24,004 nucleotides of DNA from CAYXVU01 sp964468725. GTDB lineage: Bacteria > Acidobacteriota > Blastocatellia > UBA7656. Under the pieces are notes generated by a model. It did not search any database, was not told where the DNA came from, and saw only the letters and a program-made list of their open reading frames with translations. The stretch is taken from NCBI GenBank assembly GCA_964468725.1, contig CAYXVU010000078.1, positions 1 through 24,004 on the forward strand, written 5' to 3'. Made by a program: the position numbers and the translations under genes. Each line of letters begins with the position of its first letter. Position 1 is the stretch's first letter. Of the stretch, positions 1-7,987 are shown in pieces.

Positions 1-124
1 CCTTTTTTATAAAACCGCGCGTAATGGCTGCCACAGGCAGGGGGCGCGCAAGCGACGATGATAGCATTCGGCTCAATCAAGAGCCAAGATAGCGCAGCGC
101 TAGAGAAGCGAGCAAAGGAATGGC

Positions 125-1249
125 ATGGCAATCGCGGTCGCAATGAGCGGTGGGGTGGATAGTTCGGTGGCGGCAGCTCTGCTTAAAGAGCACGGGCACG
201 AACTGATTGGCTTCACCATGCAGTTATGGAATCAACGTCGGCGGCTGGCACCGGACAGCGAGCCGCAACCTTCGCGTTGTTGCTCGCTTGATGACGTCTA
301 TGATGCGCGGCGAGTCGCGGATGATCTCGGCTTTCCTTTTTATGTCATCAACCTCGAAGACGAATTCGAACGCGGCGTGGTGCGCCCGTTTGTTGAAGAC
401 TATTTGTCAGGCCGCACGCCGATCCCCTGCGTTTCGTGCAATACAAAATTGAAATTCGCGCGCTTGGTTACGCTGGCTGAACAGATCGGCGCCGAGCACG
501 TCGCCACAGGCCATTACGCACGTGTTGAGTACGACGCGGCACGCGGGCGCTATCTGCTACGCAAAGGCCGGGATTTGGCGAAAGATCAATCCTACTTTCT
601 CTTTGAGATGACGCAGAGGCAATTGGCGCGTGCGTCCTTTCCGCTCGGCGAGATGAGCAAACCCGAAGTGCGCGAAATCGCTCGTCGGTTGGGACTCGAA
701 ACGGCTGAGAAGGCTGAAAGTCAGGAAATCTGCTTCGTGCCCGACGGCGATTACGCGCGCTTTGTCGAAGAATATGCGCACTACGAAATGCAGATGGATA
801 TTAGCAAGCAGGGCATTGGCGCAGGCGGCGACATTACGACTACGGAAGGGCAGGTTGTCGGGCATCATCTGGGATTGCATCGCTACACGGTCGGGCAACG
901 GCGCGGACTGGGTATTGCTGCGCCCGACCCGCTCTATGTGGTCAAAATTGATGTGCCGCGTAATCAACTGGTGATCGGGAAAAAGCAGGACTTATACAAC
1001 CGCTCACTGATCGCTGCTGGCGTCAACTGGATTGCGATTGCGCCGCCAAGCGCACCTGTGCGTGCCAGCGCACGCATCCGCTACCGCGCGCCGGAAGCGG
1101 CGGCGACCCTCACTCCGCTCGGCAGCGGCAGGGTGCAGGTTGATTTCGACGAGCCGCAACCGGCCATCACGCCGGGGCAAGCGACGGTGTTTTATGATAG
1201 CGACGTGGTTGTCGGCGGCGGGTGGATTGAGAGCAGTTTGCTTAAATAA
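125..1249 (+). CDS. mnmA: tRNA-specific 2-thiouridylase MnmA
   Basis: Cytoplasmic enzyme that adenylates U34 of the Lys, Glu and Gln tRNAs and thiolates it to s2U, using sulfur relayed from a cysteine desulfurase. The 374-residue product has the usual family length. It opens with the PP-loop motif SGGVDSS (residues 8-14), has the catalytic PCVSCN segment (Cys102) and the second, persulfide-accepting Cys203 in SQEICFV, plus the central GHYAR and KDQSYFL motifs. The C-terminal region fits the family's beta-barrel, including YTVGQRRGLG. The ATG at 125 lies 4 nt after AAGGAA (115-120). An ATG at 120 is in another frame and opens no sustained ORF. The gene looks intact and monocistronic; its promoter is at or beyond the window edge. 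Identification is very secure. Confidence 0.97.
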   Translation: MAIAVAMSGGVDSSVAAALLKEHGHELIGFTMQLWNQRRRLAPDSEPQPSRCCSLDDVYDARRVADDLGFPFYVINLEDEFERGVVRPFVEDYLSGRTPIPCVSCNTKLKFARLVTLAEQIGAEHVATGHYARVEYDAARGRYLLRKGRDLAKDQSYFLFEMTQRQLARASFPLGEMSKPEVREIARRLGLETAEKAESQEICFVPDGDYARFVEEYAHYEMQMDISKQGIGAGGDITTTEGQVVGHHLGLHRYTVGQRRGLGIAAPDPLYVVKIDVPRNQLVIGKKQDLYNRSLIAAGVNWIAIAPPSAPVRASARIRYRAPEAAATLTPLGSGRVQVDFDEPQPAITPGQATVFYDSDVVVGGGWIESSLLK

Positions 1250-1473
1250 TGGCACCCGAAGCCGATTTGCTTCTGTCTCTGACGCAAGCGAGAATGGAAT
1301 CGCCCTCTCCACCTTGCCCGACTGCATCGGTATCTCCGTCGTCGTTTGTGAAGCAAGCCGTTGATTTAGTAACATAAGCGATTCTTGAATCCGGCTCAAA
1401 GTCATCTGCAAAAGACGACAGGCCAATCTGGGACAGAAAGACGATTCGAAAGGAAATCAGCAAGGAGAAACGC

Positions 1474-1968
1474 ATGGAAGCAATCAAAACGCGCGCCGAA
1501 GCTCGTACGACCGTCGAGGCGCATCAAAATCAAGGGACAGCGAAAGTATTTTCAAAGACCATTCAAGTGAAGACAGATGAACGGATGCAGTTGCTCAACC
1601 TCACGGAAGAACTGCGCTCCTTTGCCGATATGACCGGCATCCAAGACGGCTATATCCAAGTCTCATCACTGCACACGACTGCCGGTCTCTTTGTTAATGA
1701 GTGGCAAGATGCGTTGCTTGCCGACATTAAAGAGATGATTGGCCAAGTCGTGCCGCGACAGTCTTATTACAAACATAACGATCCGCAGTATTCCGATTGC
1801 GACCGTCAAAATGCCGACTCGCATTTGCAAAACGTCGTGCTCGGCCACAACCTCTCCATCCCCATTGACCAGGGCAATCTGGTGTTGGGTCGCTGGCAGA
1901 GCATCATCTTTGCCGAATTCGACGGCCCCAATCAACGCACCGTATTCTTACAAGCCTTCGGAATCTAA
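1474..1968 (+). CDS. YjbQ/UPF0047 family protein (secondary thiamine-phosphate synthase-like)
   Basis: Small cytoplasmic protein of the YjbQ (UPF0047) family. Members form trimers and some show weak thiamine-phosphate synthase activity, but the physiological role is unsettled. The 164-residue product carries the conserved SSLHTTAGLFVNE (residues 64-76), the DSHLQNVVLGHNLSIPI block with its conserved histidines (about 115-131) and the C-terminal GRWQSIIFAEFDGPNQRTV (about 139-157). The core begins near residue 22, so about 20 polar residues precede it, longer than the usual roughly 140-residue members. The start is well supported: AGGAG lies 6 nt before the ATG at 1474. An internal start is possible but has no comparable ribosome site. 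The gene converges with hpnE and has its own 224-bp upstream region, in which I see no convincing promoter. Confidence 0.93.
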   Translation: MEAIKTRAEARTTVEAHQNQGTAKVFSKTIQVKTDERMQLLNLTEELRSFADMTGIQDGYIQVSSLHTTAGLFVNEWQDALLADIKEMIGQVVPRQSYYKHNDPQYSDCDRQNADSHLQNVVLGHNLSIPIDQGNLVLGRWQSIIFAEFDGPNQRTVFLQAFGI

Positions 1969-1992
1969 ACCGCGCGGCGGCGATGGGATAAG

Positions 1993-2020
1993 TCTGGCAA
2001 GTCAGCGACGGCTTGCCAGA
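1993..2020. terminator. Hairpin between convergent yjbQ-family gene and hpnE
   Basis: Perfect 9-bp inverted repeat TCTGGCAAG (1993-2001) / CTTGCCAGA (2012-2020) with a 10-nt loop, lying in the 71-bp space between two convergent stop codons. The + strand side is followed by a T-rich tract (TCTCTCTTCT, 2031-2040). Position and symmetry suggest a bidirectional transcription terminator; no classical U-run follows the stem directly. Confidence 0.6.
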
Positions 2021-2039
2021 TGTATCGCTGTCTCTCTTC

Positions 2040-3398
2040 TCACTCGTCAACCAGTTGAGCCGCCAGACGACCGCTCAATACTGCACTTTCAATGGTTGCG
2101 GGCAACCCTGTGTTAATCCAGTCACCTGCCAAAAAGAGGTTGGTCACCGAGGTGCGGGATGCAGGTCGCAAGGCATCGGAGGCTACGGTGTGGGCAATTG
2201 TCGCTTCGCGCTCTTTGACAATCAGACTGTGCAACAAATGGGCCGCGCGGCTGGCAGGTAAGAGTTCGCCCAATTCTTTGAGCGCCAACTCGATGAGCTG
2301 CTCTTTTCTCCAATTCATAAACTCGCGCGCCGCGCTGATGATGATGGCCAGATGATGTGGGCGAGGGCTTGACGGTTGAGATGCGAAACCTTGATTCATC
2401 GAATTGCCTGCGATCAAATCTTTGTTGAACAGCCACTGAATTTTGGTTCCCAACAGCCCGACGAACTGGTGTTCGATCAACGGGCGGTCGAACCACAGGT
2501 TGAGAGAGAGAATCGGCGAATAGGCTAGCTGAGAAAGAGCGGCAAATTCGCCGCGCCGTTGCCTGTCTGGTAGAAGCGCAAGCAATGCCGTATGCGGCAC
2601 AGCGAGGATGAAAGCATCGGCGGTAAGATGCTCACCTCCTTTCACCTCGACGGCAACTACCTTGCCACTTTCAATCACCAACGCCTCGGCCTGCGTAGCG
2701 GTTCGCACGTGCCCGCCGCGCGCTTCGATAAACCTGCGGGCTGCGTCGGTGTAGAGGTCGCTCAATCCTACGCGCGCGATACCGAGCCGGGAATCAGCGC
2801 GGCTGCCGCCAAAGGCAGCTTGCACGACTTTCGCCATCATGGTTGCCGAGGCAGTGTCCGGGCTTTCGTTGAGCGTGGCGATAGCGATGGGATTCCAGAA
2901 ACGGGTTTTCAGGTTGGCGCTTTGGCGATGTTGGTCGAGCCACGCCGTGACGGTCGCGTTCGTCTCCGGGGTTTCGCTCGTTGCCCGCAATACGCGACCC
3001 ATATACAAAGCGCTCAGTTTGTCCGCAAAACGCAGCCCTTTGGTCTTCCACAGCCCCGCGAGCAGGTGCAAAGGAGCAGGCCAGTTCGGGCAATTGAACG
3101 TGGTCAGCCCGTTGGTCGCGTCGAGGTAATCAACGTGTAAACGATCTTGAAAGGCCAACCGGTCGAGGCAGCCGATCTGTTTTAAGAAGGCGATGGTTTC
3201 ACGGTAGCAGCCCATGAAAAGATGCTGACCGTTGTCCACCAGGCAATTGGTTTTGGGATCGAGAAAGGAATAGGCGCGACCGCCCAGATGCTTACGCTTT
3301 TCCAGCAGCGTTACGTGGTGTCCCTGTTCGCTCAGCGCCACTCCAGCAGCCAGTCCGCCAAACCCGCCGCCCACGATAATGACGCGCTTGCTTACCAT
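2040..3398 (-). CDS. hpnE: HpnE, FAD-dependent hydroxysqualene dehydroxylase
   Basis: Third enzyme of the bacterial HpnCDE route, which converts hydroxysqualene to squalene for hopanoid or sterol synthesis. The 452-residue product begins with an amine-oxidase-type dinucleotide-binding fold: VIIVGGGFGGLAAG (about residues 6-19), the ribose-binding glutamate in TLLEKRKHLGGRAYS (about 30-44) and a C-terminal FAD motif LFLAGDWINTGLPATIESAV. This matches the squalene-associated FAD-dependent desaturase family in length and motifs. The ATG at 3398 overlaps the hpnD stop by 7 nt, indicating translational coupling. Upstream neighbours hpnD and hpnC make the assignment firm. Other amine-oxidase family members such as phytoene desaturases are alternatives on sequence alone, but the operon argues against them. 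Confidence 0.93.
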   Translation of the reverse strand: MVSKRVIIVGGGFGGLAAGVALSEQGHHVTLLEKRKHLGGRAYSFLDPKTNCLVDNGQHLFMGCYRETIAFLKQIGCLDRLAFQDRLHVDYLDATNGLTTFNCPNWPAPLHLLAGLWKTKGLRFADKLSALYMGRVLRATSETPETNATVTAWLDQHRQSANLKTRFWNPIAIATLNESPDTASATMMAKVVQAAFGGSRADSRLGIARVGLSDLYTDAARRFIEARGGHVRTATQAEALVIESGKVVAVEVKGGEHLTADAFILAVPHTALLALLPDRQRRGEFAALSQLAYSPILSLNLWFDRPLIEHQFVGLLGTKIQWLFNKDLIAGNSMNQGFASQPSSPRPHHLAIIISAAREFMNWRKEQLIELALKELGELLPASRAAHLLHSLIVKEREATIAHTVASDALRPASRTSVTNLFLAGDWINTGLPATIESAVLSGRLAAQLVDE

Positions 3399-4273
3399 AA
3401 CCCTTTCATCTTACTTTGCAGCCACAAGGTCAAGGCGATTTTCAGACGGCGGCTTTTGGGGACGCTCACCGGATTGCGAAAGACATCGAAGCGCACGGCT
3501 TTGATCTCGCTCAACAACTCTTGATAGATCGTACTCATGATCTCTGCGGCAAACATCGCCTGCCGGTCTTGCTCCGGGAGCGTTTTACCGGCTAGCTGAA
3601 AGTAGAATTGCGCGCGGTCATGCTCGTACTTCATCAGGTTGATGAAAGGCTCATTGTAGAGATGTTGGTGCAGATGCTGTTCGCTGTAACCGAATCGTTC
3701 CATCTCTTCCAGCGGAATGTAGATTCTGCCGCGCGCGAGGTCTTCTTTGAGGTCGCGCAAGATGTTGGTCAGTTGCAATGCCAACCCGAGGTTGATGGCA
3801 TACTCTCGTGTCCGCAGAGATTCATAGCCGAAAATCTCTATGCAGATCAGCCCGACAGTTGATGCCGCGCGGTAACAGTATTCACGCAGATCGGCAAAGG
3901 TCTGATAGCTCTGCCAGTGTAAGTCCATCTCCATGCCTTCGATCAGATCGAAGAAGGGTTGGCGAGTCAGCTCGAACTCTTCAATCGTATCGCTGAGTTG
4001 TTCGCCAAACCCGGATTGTGGGATGCCGCGAAAGCAACATTCAACCTCATCTCGCCATTGGTCGAGTTCGCGGTTCGGATCGCGGCCTGTCGGGTCTTGA
4101 TCTACGATGTCATCGAGAATCCGACAAAAGGCATAGATGGTCTTAATGGCGCCTCGTTTCTTTGCCGGAAGCAAGAGAAAGGAGTAGTAAAAATTTGACC
4201 CCCCCGCATGTCCCTTTTCCCGCTTGATCGAGAATGAGTGAGAGCCTTTCGTCGCCGGTGAGGAAGACGTCAT
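3392..4273 (-). CDS. hpnD: HpnD, presqualene diphosphate synthase
   Basis: Trans-isoprenyl diphosphate synthase that condenses two farnesyl diphosphates to presqualene diphosphate, the first step of the HpnCDE route. The 294-residue product has the first Asp-rich motif as DDIVD (about residues 54-58) and the second as RDLKED within the TNILRDLKEDLARGRIYIP region, both needed for Mg2+-diphosphate binding. I chose the ATG at 4273, giving MTSSSPATKG, because it lies 5 nt after the hpnC stop and follows a purine-rich GGAGAGG. The open frame runs further upstream to 4411 only as an overlap into hpnC. Its 3' end overlaps hpnE by 7 nt. It is paralogous to the upstream gene, as expected for the HpnC/HpnD pair. 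Confidence 0.93.
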   Translation of the reverse strand: MTSSSPATKGSHSFSIKREKGHAGGSNFYYSFLLLPAKKRGAIKTIYAFCRILDDIVDQDPTGRDPNRELDQWRDEVECCFRGIPQSGFGEQLSDTIEEFELTRQPFFDLIEGMEMDLHWQSYQTFADLREYCYRAASTVGLICIEIFGYESLRTREYAINLGLALQLTNILRDLKEDLARGRIYIPLEEMERFGYSEQHLHQHLYNEPFINLMKYEHDRAQFYFQLAGKTLPEQDRQAMFAAEIMSTIYQELLSEIKAVRFDVFRNPVSVPKSRRLKIALTLWLQSKMKGLW

Positions 4274-4278
4274 GGCGG

Positions 4279-5214
4279 TTAGAACCTCTCCTTCCATAGC
4301 GTTGGCACGAGCAGTTTGAGTTTGTCCATCTTGGTGATGACCGGGCGGTGCTGCAACACATCGTACCTGTTTTGGGCAATGCGGTCTAAAATTCGCCAAC
4401 CGCCTTGCCACACGGCGCGCAGTTCAAATCCGAGCCTGCCGCCAACCGCTGTACAGAGCGGTTTACCGCGCAGAAACAATTGGCGCGCGCGTTCGACTTC
4501 GAACCGCATCAGCTCTCTTATCTCGGCTGTCGCCGTTCGATTCTGTAATGCTTCGACGGTGACGCCGAAGCGCGCCAGGTCTGCCAGCGGCAGATAGATG
4601 CGGTCTTTTTTCAAATCAACACGCACATCCTGCCAGTGATTGGTCAATTGCAGGGCTGTACAGATGTCATCCGACCATAAGAACTTTTCTTCATCTTCAT
4701 ATCCGAATAAGCGCAGAATGAGCCGCCCGATGGGGTTGGCAGACCGACGACAATAATCGAGCAAGTCCGAAAAACTGGCATAGCGCCGCGTCGTAACATC
4801 CTGGGTAAAGGCGGAGAGTAAATCTTCGAAATGCTCTTGCGGTAACCGGAAGGATTCACAGGTGGCGGCTAAAGCGATGAAGATCGGATGGGTTGCTTGC
4901 CCTTGAAAGGCTTGTTGCAGCCGACTGCGCCATTCGTTCAGATCAGCGAGGCGCACGTTTTCGTTGTGGCTATCGGCCTCGCCTTCGTCGGCGAAATCGT
5001 CGGCTGTGCGCGCGAATGCATAGAGGGAATAGAAATGCTTGCGCAACGTTTTCGGGATCAATAGCGAGCCGACTGGGAAGTTTTCATAGTGCGCGCGTGC
5101 CAGCCTTTCACAGTATCGAAACGCCGAATCTATCGTCCAAGACTGACGCAATAGCTGCGCGTCGGTGAGGGCGTCTGGCCTCGGCATGGATTGGTAAGAG
5201 GTCATTGCGGTCAT
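4279..5214 (-). CDS. hpnC: HpnC, hydroxysqualene synthase
   Basis: Second enzyme of the HpnCDE route, converting presqualene diphosphate to hydroxysqualene. The 311-residue product belongs to the squalene/phytoene synthase superfamily, with the first motif DDFADE (about residues 72-77) and the second as QDVRVDLKKDRIYLP (about 195-209). The first Asp-rich motif is preceded by the characteristic FYSLYAFARTA segment. It is the first gene of the hpnCDE operon. The ATG at 5214 is used here; the in-frame ATGs at 5205 and 5187 have no better ribosome site. A TATAAT hexamer lies about 35 nt upstream. No squalene-hopene cyclase gene follows in this window, so the end product (hopanoid, other cyclised triterpenoid or squalene itself) cannot be read from the locus. 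Confidence 0.92.
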   Translation of the reverse strand: MTAMTSYQSMPRPDALTDAQLLRQSWTIDSAFRYCERLARAHYENFPVGSLLIPKTLRKHFYSLYAFARTADDFADEGEADSHNENVRLADLNEWRSRLQQAFQGQATHPIFIALAATCESFRLPQEHFEDLLSAFTQDVTTRRYASFSDLLDYCRRSANPIGRLILRLFGYEDEEKFLWSDDICTALQLTNHWQDVRVDLKKDRIYLPLADLARFGVTVEALQNRTATAEIRELMRFEVERARQLFLRGKPLCTAVGGRLGFELRAVWQGGWRILDRIAQNRYDVLQHRPVITKMDKLKLLVPTLWKERF

Positions 5215-5247
5215 CTGTGCGCCTATCCCGATGCGATTGAAGAGGCC

Positions 5248-5253
5248 ATTATA
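5248..5253 (-). promoter_or_regulatory. Candidate -10 element of the hpnCDE promoter
   Basis: On the minus strand the sequence CCAATATAATGG contains a consensus TATAAT at 5253-5248, about 33 nt before the hpnC ATG. At 17 bp upstream the -35 position reads TTTTCC, a weak match. The placement fits a short 5' leader for the squalene operon. Only the -10 is convincing. Confidence 0.4.
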
Positions 5254-5439
5254 TTGGCTTTTGCAGAGCGGGAAAAGGAGATGAGAAGGGTATCAACACC
5301 ACCTCCGACAGACCGCTACTTCTCCAACGACCCAAGCCCCCGATTCGCCGTGTGGCCGTGTCTTATCAGAAGGCACCGACACACCGCCATCGGACTGGCC
5401 TAGCCAGTCGGTAGGGAGAATCAGCCTGACAATGCTGAA

Positions 5440-5465
5440 GGGCTGAAGCGGAACAGCTTCAGCCC
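5440..5465 (-). terminator. Perfect 10-bp hairpin after carD
   Basis: GGGCTGAAGC (5440-5449) and GCTTCAGCCC (5456-5465) form a perfect 10-bp stem with a 6-nt loop, starting 14 nt after the carD stop codon. On the minus strand the 3' flank is TTCAGCATTG, so there is no clean U-tract; it may be a weak intrinsic terminator or a transcript-stabilising 3' hairpin. A second, weaker inverted repeat, GACTGGC/GCCAGTC (5393-5399 / 5403-5409), follows it. Confidence 0.6.
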
Positions 5466-5479
5466 GAAGCGAAGCAACT

Positions 5480-6037
5480 TTAGTGCGCCGTGACGGCTGT
5501 GGTGTGGCCTTTGAGCGCTTTGGCCAGCGTCACATTCTTGAGATGTTTGGCGCAAGATTTACTTAAGGCTTCGTCAACCAGTGGTTCCACCATGCATTCG
5601 CTTTTGCGGCAGACGGTCGAAAGCTCGCTGATGACGAGATAGCGCGCCCGTTCGAGCATCCGCTTTTCGCGGAAGGAGAGCGGCTTGCTTAGGGAAATGT
5701 AGGTGAGATTCTTCAAGACTTCGGCGACATAGAAGATATCGCCGGTCTTCATCTTTTCGCTGAAATCCTTGTAACGATCTTTCCAATCAATCGGGGGATT
5801 GATGAAATCGGCGGAGAGGGCTTTCAGCAGCTTGTCGCACTGACTTGCGTTAATCGGAGAACGCAAGCCGACTTCGAGGGCATTGGCGATGGGAACCATT
5901 ACCGTTGATTCCGTAGCTTTCAATCTGAGTAGGTAGAAACTGTTTGGTGTTCCTGCAATCTCGGTGGTGGTAATTTTTTCAATGACGCCGATACCGTGAT
6001 TGGGATAGACAACTTTCTCGCCTATTTTGAAGCTCAC
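5480..6037 (-). CDS. CarD/CdnL-family RNA polymerase-binding transcription regulator
   Basis: CarD/CdnL proteins bind the RNA polymerase beta subunit and stabilise open promoter complexes, especially at rRNA promoters. The roughly 185-residue product has an N-terminal RNAP-interaction domain (FKIGEKVVYPNHGIGVIEKI, about residues 3-22, through about 60) and a helical C-terminal DNA-binding region starting around the INPPIDWKDRYKD segment. Lysine- and arginine-rich helices follow (PLSFREKRMLERARYLV). Length is in the usual 160-190 range; the tail after about 160 is variable. I take the GTG at 6037 as start because AGGAGG (6048-6043) sits 5 nt before it; an in-frame GTG at 6043 overlaps that ribosome site. 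It is transcribed alone, from a promoter near 6271-6243 with a roughly 200-nt leader, and ends at a strong hairpin. Confidence 0.93.
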   Translation of the reverse strand: MSFKIGEKVVYPNHGIGVIEKITTTEIAGTPNSFYLLRLKATESTVMVPIANALEVGLRSPINASQCDKLLKALSADFINPPIDWKDRYKDFSEKMKTGDIFYVAEVLKNLTYISLSKPLSFREKRMLERARYLVISELSTVCRKSECMVEPLVDEALSKSCAKHLKNVTLAKALKGHTTAVTAH

Positions 6038-6159
6038 AGACACCTCCTTACGATCAAATGAGCGAAATCCAGCCCCCCGACATAGGGCTTGAGGGCGATA
6101 TAACCCATGACAAATGGTCTTCTCATTGTGACGTTATTTGCGAACCCAAAGTGCAGGGA

Positions 6160-6215
6160 GGTTAGTTGATGCTGCTGGCAAGCTCACTCGCTGAACTCCG
6201 AAGCTTGCACTAACC
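6160..6215 (-). promoter_or_regulatory. Bulged two-stem hairpin in the carD leader
   Basis: On the + strand GGTTAGT (6160-6166) and GCAAGCT (6178-6184), separated by an 11-nt bulge, pair with the contiguous AGCTTGC (6202-6208) and ACTAACC (6209-6215). This gives 14 base pairs in two coaxial stems with a 17-nt apical loop. It falls inside the predicted 5' untranslated leader of carD. It resembles no riboswitch I recognise. It could be a cis-regulatory RNA element, a protein-binding site or an attenuator; its function is unknown. Confidence 0.45.
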
Positions 6216-6242
6216 CGTTTCTTTCATGCGTTCGCAAGTAGG

Positions 6243-6271
6243 AGTCTACAACAGCCACTAAGGTCGGTCAA
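6243..6271 (-). promoter_or_regulatory. Sigma70-type promoter for carD
   Basis: The minus strand carries TTGACC (6271-6266), a 17-bp spacer and TAGACT (6248-6243), close to consensus in both hexamers and spacing. Transcription would start near 6236, leaving a leader of about 200 nt before the carD GTG at 6037. It is the best-spaced -35/-10 pair I found between htrA and carD. Confidence 0.55.
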
Positions 6272-6316
6272 GCAACTCTTCACTTCTCCGCAACAGAAGT
6301 TGCAGAGTGCTGCGTC

Positions 6317-7819
6317 TCAGGGAATGCGCAGCGGTATCATCAAATTATACTTGAGCGCCCCGCGGCCTTTTCGGAATACCTTGATGATTACTTCCTCGCC
6401 GTTCTTGAAACCGCTCATCACCCGAATGAAGTCCTCACGCGTATGCACAGGTTTGAGATTCACTTGCAAAATCAGATCGTCTGCAAAAATCTCTTTTGCC
6501 GCAATGCTTGTCGGCTCGACGTTGATTACATAGACGCCGCGCATGCCATCGAACCCTTGTGACTTGGCCAGGTCGCGTGTCAAGGTCACACCATTGATGC
6601 CGAGCGGCAATCTTTTATTGCGCTTCTCTTTTTTACCCGCGTCCTTTTCTCCTTGTTCATTGGGTCTTTCTGTATCCATCGGTGTGGTTGGCAGCAACGA
6701 GCGCGTGGCGTTGGCGAGCGGGCGCTCCTGCAATTCGATGATCGCCGTGTGCGATGCGCCATTGCGCACGTAGGCAACGGTTGCTTTGCTGCCAATCGGA
6801 AGGGTGCCGACGAAGCGAATGAGATGGCGGTAATCTTTCATCTTCTGACCGTTGATGCTGATAATCACATCGCCGACTTGCAAACCGGTTTCAACCGCTG
6901 GACCATCCGCATATAAGCGGTCTACCACAACGCCTAACCCATCGGTGATCTTATTGGCGCTGGCGGCAGCGGGCGTCAGATCAACAGGCCGGATACCCAG
7001 ATAGGCGCGGCGGACACGCCCTTCGGCCACCAACTGATTATAAATGTCAACAACTGTTGCCGAGGGAATAGCCAGCCCGATGCCGATATTGAATTTGGTA
7101 TTGGTAACGATTTCAGTGTTGATGCCGACGACTTCGCCTGCGAGGTTGACCAACGGGCCGCCGGAATTGCCCGGATTGATTGCTGCGTCGGTCTGCAGAA
7201 ATTGATGATAAGCCGATTGCTGTGCCTTGTCGGCTACACGATCTTTGGCGCTGATGATGCCTGCGGTCACGGTCTGCTCGAAGCCGAGCGGCGAACCAAT
7301 CGCCAACACCCAGTCGCCGACTTTGAGCCTGTCGGAATTTCCCATGCGCGCCGCCGGTAAGAGGCTGCCCGTCTGGATCTTGATGACGGCCAGATCGGTG
7401 CCATCATCTTGCCCCAAGACGATGGCATCATACTCTTTGCCACTTGCCAATTTGGCTCTGATGCTAGTGGCATTTTCGATGACGTGTTCGTTGGTGATGA
7501 TGAAGCCCGCCGTGTTGACGATTACACCTGAACCAGTTGCCTCTTGTGCCGGGCGACTGTTCTTCAACACTTTGAGATGAACGACCGAGGGCTCGACCTG
7601 CTCGGCGACACGGGCAAATGCCGATGAGAGCGCGTCAGGTGTCGCCGTCGCGCTGCTGATTGTCAAACGATTATCTTCGAGCTTGGCGCTGACCCCATCG
7701 CGAACGATTACTCCGATGGCGACGCCGGTAATCAGACAACCGAGCGCAATGAGGAAGACCATCCACCGTGCGCGTGGGAAGAAGATTGCCCCGCGCGGCT
7801 CTTCGGGTTTGCTGACCAT
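6317..7819 (-). CDS. HtrA/DegP-family serine protease with two PDZ domains
   Basis: Membrane-anchored periplasmic protease/chaperone that degrades misfolded envelope proteins. The 500-residue product has a cytoplasmic stub, a single transmembrane segment (about residues 20-39) and a trypsin-like domain with His112 (ITNEHVIEN), Asp142 (DDGTDLAVIKI) and Ser219 in NPGNSGGP. A first PDZ domain follows (about 265-365). After a low-complexity charged linker (EQGEKDAGKKEKRNKR) comes a second PDZ domain (about 410-500). The catalytic triad is complete. The ATG at 7819 is chosen because GGAGG lies 7 nt upstream and the anchor follows at once; the frame extends upstream to 7879 without a ribosome site. 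It has its own extended -10 promoter. The exact DegP/DegQ/DegS label is not resolvable, so no symbol is given. Confidence 0.94.
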   Translation of the reverse strand: MVSKPEEPRGAIFFPRARWMVFLIALGCLITGVAIGVIVRDGVSAKLEDNRLTISSATATPDALSSAFARVAEQVEPSVVHLKVLKNSRPAQEATGSGVIVNTAGFIITNEHVIENATSIRAKLASGKEYDAIVLGQDDGTDLAVIKIQTGSLLPAARMGNSDRLKVGDWVLAIGSPLGFEQTVTAGIISAKDRVADKAQQSAYHQFLQTDAAINPGNSGGPLVNLAGEVVGINTEIVTNTKFNIGIGLAIPSATVVDIYNQLVAEGRVRRAYLGIRPVDLTPAAASANKITDGLGVVVDRLYADGPAVETGLQVGDVIISINGQKMKDYRHLIRFVGTLPIGSKATVAYVRNGASHTAIIELQERPLANATRSLLPTTPMDTERPNEQGEKDAGKKEKRNKRLPLGINGVTLTRDLAKSQGFDGMRGVYVINVEPTSIAAKEIFADDLILQVNLKPVHTREDFIRVMSGFKNGEEVIIKVFRKGRGALKYNLMIPLRIP

Positions 7820-7905
7820 GTCGAAACCTCCGCATGCGTGTCTGCCAAAGTGGCAAGTTGGCGAACGGCGCGTCTCCATTCGCTAATCACGAAATCGCTG
7901 CGCGA

Positions 7906-7914
7906 ATTATAGCA
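7906..7914 (-). promoter_or_regulatory. Extended -10 promoter for htrA-type protease gene
   Basis: The minus strand reads TGCTATAAT at 7914-7906: a consensus TATAAT with the upstream TGN of an extended -10 element. It is placed about 87 nt before the protease ATG at 7819. The -35 position (AGAAAC at 17 bp) is poor, as is common for extended -10 promoters. Confidence 0.5.
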
Positions 7915-7987
7915 ATGAGGCGTGCGGGGTTTCTAGCAAGGCAGAGCTTGTCGTCTGATTTCGAACCCGCATTTAATAAGTGACGCT

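Noticed and set aside
1..124. TATAAA near position 8 as the mnmA promoter -10
   Set aside because: The -35 position would fall outside the window, so it cannot be assessed.
1258..1273. GAAGC-N6-GCTTC as a terminator after mnmA
   Set aside because: Only a 5-bp stem with no following U-tract; not distinguishable from chance.
5215..5403. Possible small + strand gene between hpnC and carD
   Set aside because: The frame has no ribosome site in a sensible position, overlaps the hpnC start and promoter region, and shows no recognisable protein features.
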